A model generated the notes under the pieces. The model was given only the letters and a program-made list of their open reading frames with translations, had not been told where the DNA came from and did no database searches. Below are positions 45,132 through 55,274 of a DNA stretch of 64,000 nt, piece after piece. Origin of the DNA: Topomyia yanbarensis (lineage: Eukaryota > Arthropoda > Insecta > Diptera > Culicidae). The translations under genes were made by a program, and so were the position numbers. Where the stretch lies: NCBI RefSeq assembly GCF_030247195.1, contig NC_080671.1, positions 107,681,845 through 107,745,844 of the forward strand, read 5' to 3'. Every line of letters starts with the position of its first letter. Within the stretch, counting starts at the first letter, position 1.

Positions 45132-45465
45132 TTAGAAATTGATGGTTTTGAGGAACGTGTATACAAGGGACATGTAGAGAATATCGCGGCATGCTAGTAC
45201 ATCTCGAACCGGGACATTGGGTGATCTTCCTCGGGCCCGAAGGGAATCGAATAGTTGAGATCTGGCAGAACAGTACTCGGCGCATGCCCAGACAACATGT
45301 TCGATCTCGTGATAACCGTTGCCACAAGCGCAGATACCGCTATCCACGAGCCCAATACGCCGGAGATGTGCGTCCAGCGTGTAGTGATTGGACATGAGCC
45401 GAGACATCACGCGGTTTCGTCGATACCTTAGGGATTATCGAATGTAGCCACCTTCCCAGTTCACC
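45132..45465 (-). pseudogene. LOA-type ORF2 C terminus (outer copy)
   Basis: Reads GELGRWLHSIIPKVSTKP right after the inserted element, then a deletion, then MSRLMSNHYTLDAHLRRIGL and CACGNGYHEIEHVVWAC (C-terminal CCHC) and ends YMSLVYTFLKTINF. It continues the frame broken at 50376, where WQTSWSN is the last native wording. Confidence 0.8.
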
Positions 45466-46179
45466 ATTGCGTCGCTGTTGTGCTATCTTATGACAAACGC
45501 CATTTTGGGGTAAACTGAGTTAGATATGCCACATCACTTGTCTAAAAAATCTCTACAAAGTGGCGTTTTCAGAATTTTGACATTCTGCTTGATTACTGAG
45601 CTATAGCGAAAAACGTGCTGCGAAATTTTAAATTTTTTGCTTCGAATGACCGTGTCTGGGTATTGGCTCAAGTTATCTTGATGTAGAAGATGTTTTTATG
45701 TGTAAAACTATCTGAGGAACACAATGGCATAATCATTTTTCAAACAAAAATACACTAATTGTAAGAAAAATGCAATTTAAGTTTTAAACTGGAAATATAG
45801 CATATTTGGCAACACTGTAACCAAAAATAACTATTTTTTGCTAGATTCCCTGACTCATTTCCTTCAAAATGCATGTCACCGATTGTCTATAGACCAAATG
45901 AAACCAAAGATATGAATAAAAGTTAATAATTGAAGATTTTTTTCTATGGAAAATTTTCCATGCACGATTATGACACGCCATACAAATTTTGTCATCAATA
46001 CACACCTATGACACGTGTGAGTGCGACTTTTGTTTACATTTATAGTAAAAATTTGCAACTTAGTCAACGGATCTTCGTAATATTTGAGAGATTAATACAA
46101 AATAGATAGAAGCATCGATTGTCTTCTTTGAATTGTTTATACCATTTATAAGTTTCAAGATATTCAATCTTACCGAACG

Positions 46180-46890
46180 CTTTGTAATATCACGGAATCC
46201 TTACCGGCACCGCGGCTAGTTCTGGGAGACTTTAACTCGCACGGTACGGTATGGGGCTGCCTTCATGATGATAATAGATCAACATTAATCCAAGATCTTT
46301 GCGATAATTTCAACATGACCATCTTAAACACGGGAGAAATGACGCGGATTCCTACACCACCAGCACGCGCAAGCGCGTTGGATTTATCTCTATGCTCGAC
46401 TTCGCTACAGTTAGATTGCATGTGGAAGGTGATCCCTGATCCCACGGTAGCGATCATTTGCCTATCGTGATTTCAATTGCTAACGGTTCAAGACCATCGG
46501 AAACAATCAATGTATCGTATGACCTCACACGGAACATTGATTGGAAGAGTTACGCGACCGCGATATCCGTTAAAATCGAATCCACTCAAGAACTTCCTCC
46601 GGAGGAAGAGTACAGGTTTTTGGCTGGCTTGATTCTCGACAGTGCGAATCAAGCTCAGACTAAACCAGTACCCAGCGCGAATACCCATGGACGGTCTCCC
46701 ACACTGTGGTGGGATAAAGAGTGCTCAGAGCTGTACGCGGAAAAGTCCACTGCATATAAGGCCTTCCGGGAAGACGGGTTACCCGCTAACTATCAACAGT
46801 ACGCGTCGTTAGAAAGGCGAATGAAGAGTCTAATGAAAGCCAAAAATGCAGTTATTGGCGCCGGTTCGTCGACGGGTTAACGAGAGAAAC
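46180..46890 (+). pseudogene. LOA-type ORF2 endonuclease and linker (inner copy)
   Basis: Starts PAPRLVLGDFNSHGTVWGCL with the GDFN catalytic block, then CDNFNMTILNTGEMTRIPT and SALDLSLCSTSLQL. A one-base change near 46442 moves the reading to frame 46458-46880: LPIVISIANGSRPSETINVS, then WWDKECSELYAEKSTAYKAF. A second shift near 46850 leads into the long RT frame. The N-terminal endonuclease part was never copied (5' truncation). Confidence 0.8.
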
Positions 46891-46894
46891 AGCG

Positions 46895-49489
46895 ATGAGC
46901 ACTCTTTGGGGTACGGCTCGACGTATGCGTAACCGTAATAGTACCAACGAGAACGTGGAATATTCAAACCGTTGGATATTTGCTTTCGCCAAGAAGATCT
47001 GTCCGGACTCTGTCCCGGTACAGAAAACGTACCGCGCCGCGTCTCCTCACGATACCGCGAACGAAACACCGTTTTCGATGGTGGAGTTTTCACTTGCTCT
47101 CTTATCATGCAACAATAACTCCCCAGGGTTAGACAGAATCAATTTCAACTTGCTGAAGAATCTACCTGACACTGCAAAAAGGCGCTTGTTGAATTTATTT
47201 AACAAGTTTCTTGAGGGTAACATTGTCCCTCATGACTGGAGGCAAGTGAAGGTCATCGCCATCCAAAAACCAGGAAAACCAGCCTCCGACCACAACTCAT
47301 ATCGGCCGATTGCAATGCTGTCCTGTATTCGGAAGTTGTTCGAGAAAATGATCTTGTTTCGCCTCGACAATTGGGTTGAAGCAAATGGCTTACTGTCAGA
47401 TACACAATTTGGCTTCCGCAAAGGCAAAGGGACGAACGATTGCCTTGCGTTGCTTTCTACAGAAATCCAAATGGCCTATGCTAACAAAGAGCAGATGGCA
47501 TCAGTCTTCTTGGATATTAAGGGGGCTTTTGACTCAGTTTCTATCAACATTCTGTCAGAGAAGCTGCACCAGCATGGTCTTTCGCCAATTTTAAATAACT
47601 TTTTGCTAAACCTGTTATCTGAAAAGCACATGCACTTTTCGCATGGCGATTTAACAACATCGCGATTTAGCTACATGGGTCTTCCCCAGGGCTCATGTCT
47701 AAGTCCCCTGCTCTACAATTTCTACGTGAATGACATTGACGATTGTCTTGCCAATTCATGCACGCTAAGGCAACTTGCAGACGACGGCGTGGTCTCTATT
47801 ACAGGGCCCAAAGCTGCCGACTTGCAAGGACCATTACAAAATACCTTGGACAATTTGTCTGCTTGGGCTCTTCAGCTGGGTATTGAGTTCTCCACGGAGA
47901 AAACTGAGTTGGTTGTTTTTTCTAGGAAGCGTGAGCCGGCGCAACTCCAGCTTCTATTAATGGGTGCAACGATCAACCAGGTTTTCACATTTAAATATCT
48001 CGGGGTCTGGTTCGACTCTAAAGGTACCTGGGGATGTCACATTAGGTATCTGAAACAGAAATGCCAACAAAGGATCAATTTTCTCCGAACAATAACTGGA
48101 ACATGGTGGGGTGCTCACCCAGGAGACCTGATCAGGTTATACCAAACAACGATATTGTCGGTGATGGAGTACGGGTGTTTCTGTTTCCGCTCCGCTGCGA
48201 ACATACACTTCATCAAACTGGAGAGAATCCAGTATCGTTGCTTGCGCGTTGCCTTGGGTTGCATGCACTCGACCCATACGATGAGTCTCGAAGTGCTGAC
48301 GGGCGTTCTTCCGCTAAAAAATCGATTTTGGGAACTCTCATATCGATTGCTCATCCGATGCGACATTCTGAACCCGTTGGTGATTGAAAACTTCGAGAGG
48401 CTCGTCGAGCTTAATTCTCAAACCCGATTTATGGCCTTGTACTTCGACTACATGGCACAGAGCATTAATCCTTCTTCATATACTCCCAGCCGTGTTCGTT
48501 TCCTAGATACTTCTGATTCTACTGTATTCTTCGACACATCCATGAAGGAAGAGATTCGTGGAATCCCGGACCATATACGCCCTCAAGTGATCCCCAATAT
48601 ATTTTATAATAAATTCCGAGAAGTCGACTGTGACAAAATGTTCTACACTGACGGATCAAATCTCGATGGGTCCACTGGCTTCGGTATCTTCAACAATACT
48701 ATCACCGCTTCATTCAAGCTCAATGATCCCGCTTCAGTTTACGTCGCAGAGTTAGCTGCAATTCAGTACACCCTTGGGATCATCGACACTCTGCCCACAG
48801 ATCACTACTTCATAATTTCGGACAGCCTCAGCTCCATCGAGGCTCTTCGTGCGATGAAGCCCAAAAAGCAATTCCCATATTTCCTGGGGAAGATACGGGA
48901 GTCCTTGTGTACGTTATCTGAAAAATCTTATCAAATTACCTTTGTTTGGGTCCCCTCTCATTGCTCTATCTCGGGCAATGAAAAGGCCGACTCATTAGCA
49001 AAGGTGGGCGCATTAAATGGTGACATATACGAAAGACCAATCTGCTTCAACGAATTTTTTAGTATTTGTCGTCAGAGGACACTCAACAGTTGGCAAACCT
49101 CGTGGAGCAATGGTGAACTTGGACGATGGCTACATTCCATTATCCCAAAGGTATCAACGAAGCCTTGGTTCAGGGGGATGGATGTGGGTCGGTATTTTAT
49201 TCGTGTAATGTCCCGACTTATGTCCAACCACTACACCTTGGATGCGCATCTGCGGCGTATTGGGCTTGCGGAGAGTAGTCTGTGCGCTTGTGACGAGGGC
49301 TATCACGACATCGAGCACGTTGTCTGGGTATGCGCCGGGTACTTGGACGCCAGGTCTCAGTTAAAGGATTCCCTTCGGGCCCGAGGTAGACCACCCAATG
49401 TCCCAGTCCGAGATATACTGGCAAATCGTGATTTCCCCTATATGTCCCTTATTTATACTTTCATAAAAACGACAAATATCCCAATTTAG
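46895..49489 (+). CDS. LOA-type ORF2: reverse transcriptase, RNase H and C-terminal zinc motif
   Basis: An uninterrupted 864-residue frame, the best preserved coding sequence in the window. The RT copies element RNA into DNA at the nicked target. Motif A is FLDIKGAFDSV (residues about 204-214), motif B GLPQGSCLSPLLYNF (about 262-276), and motif C reads QLADDG (about 290-295) where Tyr or Phe is usual before ADD. RNase H follows: MFYTDGSNLDGS (about 582), VAELAAIQYTLG, IISDSLSSIEALR and the GNEKADSLAK block, so all the acidic blocks are present. A CCHC motif, CACDEGYHDIEHVVWVC, lies near residue 797. The ATG at 46895 is only the first Met; the native protein began upstream in the endonuclease, which is frameshifted. 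Without endonuclease and ORF1 the copy is probably not autonomous. Confidence 0.85.
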   Translation: MSTLWGTARRMRNRNSTNENVEYSNRWIFAFAKKICPDSVPVQKTYRAASPHDTANETPFSMVEFSLALLSCNNNSPGLDRINFNLLKNLPDTAKRRLLNLFNKFLEGNIVPHDWRQVKVIAIQKPGKPASDHNSYRPIAMLSCIRKLFEKMILFRLDNWVEANGLLSDTQFGFRKGKGTNDCLALLSTEIQMAYANKEQMASVFLDIKGAFDSVSINILSEKLHQHGLSPILNNFLLNLLSEKHMHFSHGDLTTSRFSYMGLPQGSCLSPLLYNFYVNDIDDCLANSCTLRQLADDGVVSITGPKAADLQGPLQNTLDNLSAWALQLGIEFSTEKTELVVFSRKREPAQLQLLLMGATINQVFTFKYLGVWFDSKGTWGCHIRYLKQKCQQRINFLRTITGTWWGAHPGDLIRLYQTTILSVMEYGCFCFRSAANIHFIKLERIQYRCLRVALGCMHSTHTMSLEVLTGVLPLKNRFWELSYRLLIRCDILNPLVIENFERLVELNSQTRFMALYFDYMAQSINPSSYTPSRVRFLDTSDSTVFFDTSMKEEIRGIPDHIRPQVIPNIFYNKFREVDCDKMFYTDGSNLDGSTGFGIFNNTITASFKLNDPASVYVAELAAIQYTLGIIDTLPTDHYFIISDSLSSIEALRAMKPKKQFPYFLGKIRESLCTLSEKSYQITFVWVPSHCSISGNEKADSLAKVGALNGDIYERPICFNEFFSICRQRTLNSWQTSWSNGELGRWLHSIIPKVSTKPWFRGMDVGRYFIRVMSRLMSNHYTLDAHLRRIGLAESSLCACDEGYHDIEHVVWVCAGYLDARSQLKDSLRARGRPPNVPVRDILANRDFPYMSLIYTFIKTTNIPI

Positions 49490-50375
49490 CCCCTCTCTTT
49501 TTATTTCTCGTTTTAGAAGCTTTCTCTTGCCTTGTGGGACCGATCAGCTCCAGACTGCAACTATGTAACCGCCGTCGCACTTACCACTACGGAAACTGAA
49601 ACGAGAGCGACTCAAGGTCCGATGACTTTTGAAGGATTCCCCGCGGGTCCGAAGAATACCATCCGCCAATCCGACCTGCTAGACTGAGGCGGTAATCTTT
49701 CGCTGATCTCCCGTTTGAGCGAAAGTTGCAAGTTTTGCTCTTCTCTCCCGGTCACCATCTACGCTTTCTCTCCCCTGTCCTTGATACAACTGCTTCTACA
49801 GCCCCCCTCTGAATATCTTGACCAAGCATAAGTCTCCGCTAAAAAAGTTCAAATTTGTATTCTGTATTCCTAGTTTTAAGATAGTTGTAATTTTACCTCT
49901 TTGTTAAAACTATTGTCCCCCATCTTGTAAATAGAATTGTATCCCTAGTCTTAAAACACATGCGAATTTTCTCATAAATATTTGTTCCCCCTTTTGTGTA
50001 CCAAACTATATTGTTAGTTTTAAGATAAGTGTAAATATTTCCTAAAAATTATTACTATTGAATTCCTTGTTTTAAAATTTTTTCATAAAAAAAATCTTTC
50101 GCCCCCTCTCTTGTATATAGAATCTTATTTCTAGTCTTAAGATAGCTGTAAAATTTTTCTTTTTTAAAAAAATATTTCAACATTGTAACCTCCTAGTTTT
50201 AAAATATACAAAATGTAAAAACAAAAGAATTTGGCACCGCCAAGCTAACGCATTTGTGCCTATCAAATAAATGAATAAAAAAAAAAAAAGATATTCAATC
50301 TCAAACTTTAAAAATCGTTTTTCTCGAAATGTGCAAAATGGCGCTTGTCATAAGATAGCACAACAGCGACGATTG

Positions 50376-51638
50376 CTCCATGAAGTTTGCCAACTTTCGA
50401 GGGTTCTCTGATGAGTAATACTGAAAAATTCGCTGAAGCTAATTGGTCTTTCATACATGTCACCTTGTAAAGCGCCCGCCTTAGCTAAAGAGTCCGCTTC
50501 TTCATTACCTGGAATGGAGCAATGAGAGGGAACCCAAACTAAGGTAATCTTGTACGATCTTGCAGACAAAGCACGCAGGCGCTCCCAGATTTTCCCCAGA
50601 AAATATGGAATGTGCTTTCTAGGTTTCATTGAACGGAGAGCCTCGATTGAGCTGAGGCTATCCGAGACAATAAAGTAATGATCGGTGGGCAAAGTATCAA
50701 TGATCCCAAGGGTATACTGAATAGCAGCAAGTTCTGCGACGTGAACTGAAGCAGGATCATTGAGTTTGAATGAGGCGATGAGGTTTTGATTGAATATACC
50801 GAAGCCAGTGGAGCCGTCGAGGCTTGACCCGTCGGTGTAAAACATCTTGTTGCAGTCGACTTCTCGAAATTTACTATGAAAGATGCTTGAGATCACTTGC
50901 GGACGTATGTGATCCGGGATTCCACGAATCTCGTCTTTCATGGACGTGTCGAAGAATACAGTTGAATCAGAAGCATGAAGGAGATTGACACGGTTGGGAT
51001 AGTATGAAGAAGGATTGATATTTTGTGCCATGTAATCGAAGTATAAGGACATAAATCGGGTTTGAGAATTGAGCTCGATAAGCCTTTCGAAATTTGCAAT
51101 TACTAACGGGTTCAAGATGTCGCATCGGATGAGCAATCGATATGAGAGTCCCAAAATCGATTTTTCAGCGGAAGAACACCCGCCAGCACTTCTAAACTCA
51201 TCGTATGTGTCGAGTGCATGCAACCCAAAGCAATACGCAAACAACAATATTGGATTCGCTCTAGTTTGATGAAAAGTATGTTTGCAGCGGAGCGGAAACA
51301 GAAACTCCCGTACTCCATCACCGTTGTTTGGTACAGCCTGATAAGGTCTCCTGAGTGGGCACCTCACCATGTTCTGGTTATTGTACGGAGAAAGTTGATC
51401 CTTTGTTGGCACTTCTGTTTCAGATACCTAATGTGACATCCCCAGGTTCCTTTAAAATCGAACCAGACCCCTCTGGTTCACGCTTCCTTGAAAATACGAC
51501 TAGCTCAGTTTTCTCCGTGGAGAACTTGATACCAAACTGGAGTGTCCAAGCAGACAAATTGTCCAAGGTACCTTGCAATGGTCCTTGCAGATCGACGGCT
51601 TTGGGTCCTGTAATAGAGACCAAGCCGTCATCTGCAAG
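50376..51638 (-). pseudogene. LOA-type ORF2: RT thumb to RNase H (outer copy)
   Basis: After the stop at 51636-51638 (CTLR, then TAG where the inner copy has Gln) the same frame continues LADDGLVSITGPKAVDL to KREPEGSG. A deletion of about 20 codons relative to the inner copy then shifts the frame. The next frame (51320-51112) gives MMEYGSFCFRSAANILFIKL. After another shift, 51150-50376 holds RNase H: MFYTDGSSLDGSTGFG, VAELAAIQYTLG, IVSDSLSSIEALR and GNEEADSLAKAG. It ends TLESWQTSWSN at the inserted element. Confidence 0.85.
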
Positions 51639-52917
51639 CTACCTTAGCGTGCAGGAATTGACAAAACATTCGTCAATGTCATTCACGTAAAAGTTATAGA
51701 GAAGGGGGCTTAGACCTGAGCCCTGGGGAAGACCCATGTAGCTAATTCTTGATGTCGATAAATCACCATGCGAAAAATGCATATGTTTTTCGGACAGCAA
51801 GTTTAACAAAAAGTTGTTTAGAGTCGGTGAAAGACCATACTGGTGCAGCTTCTCAGAAAGAATTGTGATAGAAACTGAATCGAAAGCACCCTTTATATCT
51901 AGGAAAACTGACGCCATCTGCTCTTTGCTAGCATAAGCCATTTGAATTTCTGTTGAGAGCAACGCAACACAATCGTTCGTCTCTTTGCCTTTGCGGAAAC
52001 CAAATTGTGTATCTGGCAGTACCTTTTTGGTAAAATCGAATATCCAACGGTTTGAATATTCCACGCTCTCGTTAGTACTGTTTCGGTTTCGTAAATGCCG
52101 GGCCGTACTCCAAAGAGTGCTCATCGATGTTTCTCTCGTTAGTCCGTCGACGAATCGGCGCCAGTAGCTACGCTTTTTGGCTTTCATCAATCTCTTCATG
52201 TGCTTTTCCGTCATCACATACTCTCGGTAGCTAGCTGGCAGCCCGTCGTCCCGGAAGGTCTTATACGCAGCGGCCTTCTCCGCGTACACGTCTGAGCACT
52301 CTTTGTCCCACCATGGATTGGGAGGACGCCCGCGTGAATTCGCGTCTGGTACGCGTTTAGTCTGAGCTTGAATCGCGGTATCGAGAGGTAACCCAACTAG
52401 GGCAGAGCCGGCGAAGGTCGTCCGATAAGAGTCGGAGTTGACGTATATTTCCTTCCCGTCAGCTGCGACTGATGCTGAATGCAAACGTTTGCATTCCAGT
52501 ATCTTCACTGGCTTAAGCATGGGGTCTTTGAAACAGCCAGTCCTATATTTTAGCAGGCCCTCGCAATTCGGACTCGAATCGGAAACGACCCCACTGACTT
52601 CAACCCTGCTAGCTGGAATATACACCCTGTACTCCTTCGTAAAGGGCTCGTAGCCAGCAATATCGTTTGCCTGAGTTGAACTGTTAACAACCACCCGAAG
52701 CTTATCAGGGCGAATTTTCGATATTTCTGTCACGGCCGAATACCGATCCGTCAGAACTCGAGAAATCTGCAACAGATTCAAACAATTTTTTTCTTTGGTC
52801 CGAAAGAAGATCACAAATTGCCCGGTGTCCGAGCTCGGATATACTTTGAGCCGGGGAGCCGATTTTTTTTTCGACGTCTATCTCACCTTGAGATGAACCG
52901 CCGTCAGGGGAAGTCAT
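51639..52917 (-). pseudogene. In-frame ORF1-ORF2 chimera of LOA (outer copy)
   Basis: ORF1 starts at 52917 (MTSPDGGSSQGEIDVE) and shifts frame near 52845 into a 391-codon open frame (52814-51639). Residues 1-148 are ORF1: LNLLQISRVLTDRYSAV, EYRVYIPASRVEVSGVVSDS, RLHSASVAADGKE. At about SYRTTFAGSAL it changes in frame to ORF2 linker sequence (PNPWWDKECSDVYAEKAAAY). A second in-frame deletion of about 130 residues joins WIFDFTKK to DTQFGFRKGKETN. Motif A (FLDIKGAFDSV) and motif B (GLPQGSGLSPLLYNF) follow. The ORF1 knuckles, the endonuclease and most RT fingers are gone. Confidence 0.8.
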
Positions 52918-53060
52918 TTTTGCACGGGCCTATTGCCCACAAAGGGCACAGTAAATGGCGAGATGTAAAGACTTTGATGGAGGGCATCAAGCGAAAATGC
53001 GTTCAATTTTACACTCAAGGCTCCATCGATTAACTTTTCTTTTGATTTTTGAAGTAAATA
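52918..53060 (-). other. 5' region of the outer LOA copy
   Basis: Sequence upstream of the ORF1 start. I could not find the exact 5' end or a target duplication matching the 3' side near 44263. Confidence 0.4.
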
Positions 53061-54132
53061 TATGTATAAACCTCCCCTTAAACTTTGGTGGATTTTAAAC
53101 ATTATAAGAAAATTGGCATGACATTCTCGGTGTCGCAATAATTTCGTGTTCGCCCTTTATGTCCATCATACAAAGTAAAGTTTTCATTACCGTTTATGCC
53201 TATTTTGAATCACCCAAATTTTTCATATCCTTATCACGAAAACAATGCATATGTTTACCTCTATAGAAACGCTATGCAATAACTCTGAAAAATGCCTTTT
53301 TAACCGAAGCCTGGAGGGCTGAGTCTTTTATACCATTCGACTCTGTTCGAAAAATGTTTGTGTGTGTGCGCATGTGTATGTATGTATGTGACGAACAATT
53401 GCACATCGACTACTCGGAGATGGCCTAATCGATGATATAAAACTTATTCTCAAATGAAAGGTACAACGTTCCAATAGGCTGCTATTGAATTTAATTTCAT
53501 TTCGATTTCTGGTTCCGGAGTTACGGGTTGAAAAGTGTGGTCACGCATGAAATTCCCATATAAATCAATATCAACATGTTACCTAAAAGATGCCAAACTT
53601 CATAAAATGTGTTCTAAATTGCTTGGATTTATAGTTTCAGCTCACTGAAGCCCAATCAAGCTCACATTGACTACTTTGAACACCTTGAGCGGAACCGGAA
53701 GCTTCGGGAAATTGGCTAAGTTTCTGGATTGAATGGACATCTGCTGCTTAGAAATGTCTAAGTCGATTTTCTCAGATTTAGTCTCATATGAAAGCTACGG
53801 CATCCCGATTGACAGCTATTATATTCCATTGGAATCGGGATTTTGGCCCTGTGTTACGGGTTGAAGTATGCGGTCACATACGAAATTCCCAATCGGTATA
53901 ATCATTATATCTAAATGATGCAAAACTAATTGAAATGAGTTCTAAATTGCTTGAAATTGTTTGTCCTGATAACTAATTGCAAATTAAAGTCTCTTAGACC
54001 ACATTGAGAACCGTTGAAAATTCCGGAAGATCCAAGGAAATGGCCGCGTCGCGATATTAGATTTACACCTGTTTCTCATACATAGCTGATTTGATTGTCA
54101 CAATCTTGGACTTAAATGAAGGGTATGGTATT

Positions 54133-55065
54133 TAGGGGAGAGAGGGTAACAATGGAACACATTTTTTCTACAATTTAATTTTGATGATAATACTTGTTAT
54201 TTGTGTAATCAAAAGTGATACATAGTGCCACTCTGTTGTTAACTAATACATATATTTTTTCCAGCTGGTAAAATTCACGGGAAATAACATTTTTTGGATA
54301 ATAAACAGTCGGTGGTAAAATGTATCAGTGTGCCCCATGGGTAGGAACTATGAAACACGATGTCGTCTATAGTGAAATATTCTACTTATAAATTTTATTC
54401 TTTTGTTTTGACGAAGAATGATCCTAACGCTTTGAATTAAAGTTATATTGAGGCGAAAATCGTTTGTTTACGAAAGAATCCACTATAACATCGCGTAGCA
54501 TTGAACCACCATATATACATATCAGCTGCAATCCTGAAATAAGAGACAATTTCTACAAAACTTGCCCAAATTTACTAATTTTGCACTATATGAGTAGTAT
54601 TTACTGTTGAAAATCGGAACCCATTCACATTTTGAGACAGACCACAAAAACAAAAAATTATCACTGTTCCCCATACGCCTTCGTTCCACAGTTACCCAAT
54701 GGGTCTATTCATGAAAATTGTGAAATTACACAGAACCATGAGAAGTTACCAAAAAACTTTGTTCGCGGCATATGTTGAGCATAAAATTTGCTATAAATAG
54801 CAATAGACTAAACATTTATTCAATGAATGGTAACTCATAAAGATGGAATAATGTTTTTCATTGCAAATTTACTCTGGCTATCATAAAACAAACAAATATC
54901 CATTAAAAGAGATACAGTTATCAGATCTCTTCCAAAATATAGCAACACGTGTAAAGAATTAGAAATCGTGAAATATGAGAGAATGAGACGATTCTGATCA
55001 TGCATTATGATTTTATTGCGAATGTTTCATAGTTCCTGCTGATCCACTGTTACCCTCTCTCCCCT
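54133..55065. mobile_element. MITE with TAGGGGAGAGAGGGTAACA ends, 933 bp
   Basis: Left TAGGGGAGAGAGGGTAACAA and right (reverse complement) TAGGGGAGAGAGGGTAACAG form 23-bp inverted ends with one or two mismatches. ATT lies on both sides (GGTATT at the left, ATTGATTGC at the right), so a TA or 3-bp duplication is possible. Inside is AT-rich non-coding DNA. Confidence 0.7.
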
Positions 55066-55274
55066 ACATTGATTGCTACCGTATTTTATTTGATCGAAGT
55101 AGTGAATCCGGAGTTATTAGAAAATGAATCCGATCACACGTGAATTTCCCATATAAGCCTTTTTTCCTTTCTGTTATGGAAAGGTTATGCAATCACTCTG
55201 AAAATCGACTTTTTAACATACGCCCAGAGGGCCGAAACGCTTATATCATTCTACTCACTTCGACGAGCTCGACT

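Larger units (their letters stand above)
46157..50301 (+). mobile_element. LOA-type non-LTR retrotransposon, copy 2 (inner), 5' truncated, 14-bp duplication
   Basis: AAGATATTCAATCT occurs at 46157-46170 and 50288-50301. The insert (46171-50287) begins inside the endonuclease part of ORF2, lacks ORF1, and ends in TATCAAATAAATGAATAAAA plus a run of A. Short target duplication, 5' truncation and a poly-A end are standard marks of target-primed reverse transcription. The 3' UTR is about 800 bp with CCTAGTTTTAAGATAG-type words repeated several times. Confidence 0.9.
45466..50375. mobile_element. DNA element with 38-bp TIRs and 4-bp duplication (ATTG), carrying a LOA copy
   Basis: ATTG at 45466-45469 and 50372-50375 flanks inverted ends beginning CGTCGCTGTTGTGCTATCTT; the two 38-bp ends differ at one base. 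Removing the element rejoins the outer LOA reading TSWSN-GELGRW. The native element is only about 771 bp (45470-46170 plus 50302-50371), AT-rich and non-coding, so it is a MITE. The rest is an inserted LOA copy. The superfamily is uncertain: a 4-bp duplication without TTAA is known, for example, in Chapaev- and Sola-type elements. Confidence 0.85.
44264..53060 (-). mobile_element. LOA-type non-LTR retrotransposon, copy 3 (outer), split by a 4.9-kb DNA element
   Basis: Read on the minus strand: 5' region and ORF1 start near 52917, an ORF1-ORF2 fusion caused by deletion, RT, RNase H to 50376, then after the inserted element the ORF2 C terminus (45469-45132), the 3' UTR, the stem-loop GGCAC/GTGCC at 44287-44314 and TTATCAAATAAAC with an A-rich tail to 44264. 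It reaches from the ORF1 start to the 3' tail but has two large internal deletions, a nonsense codon and frameshifts. Two G runs (44462-44473 and 44798-44810) lie in the 3' UTR. Confidence 0.85.
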
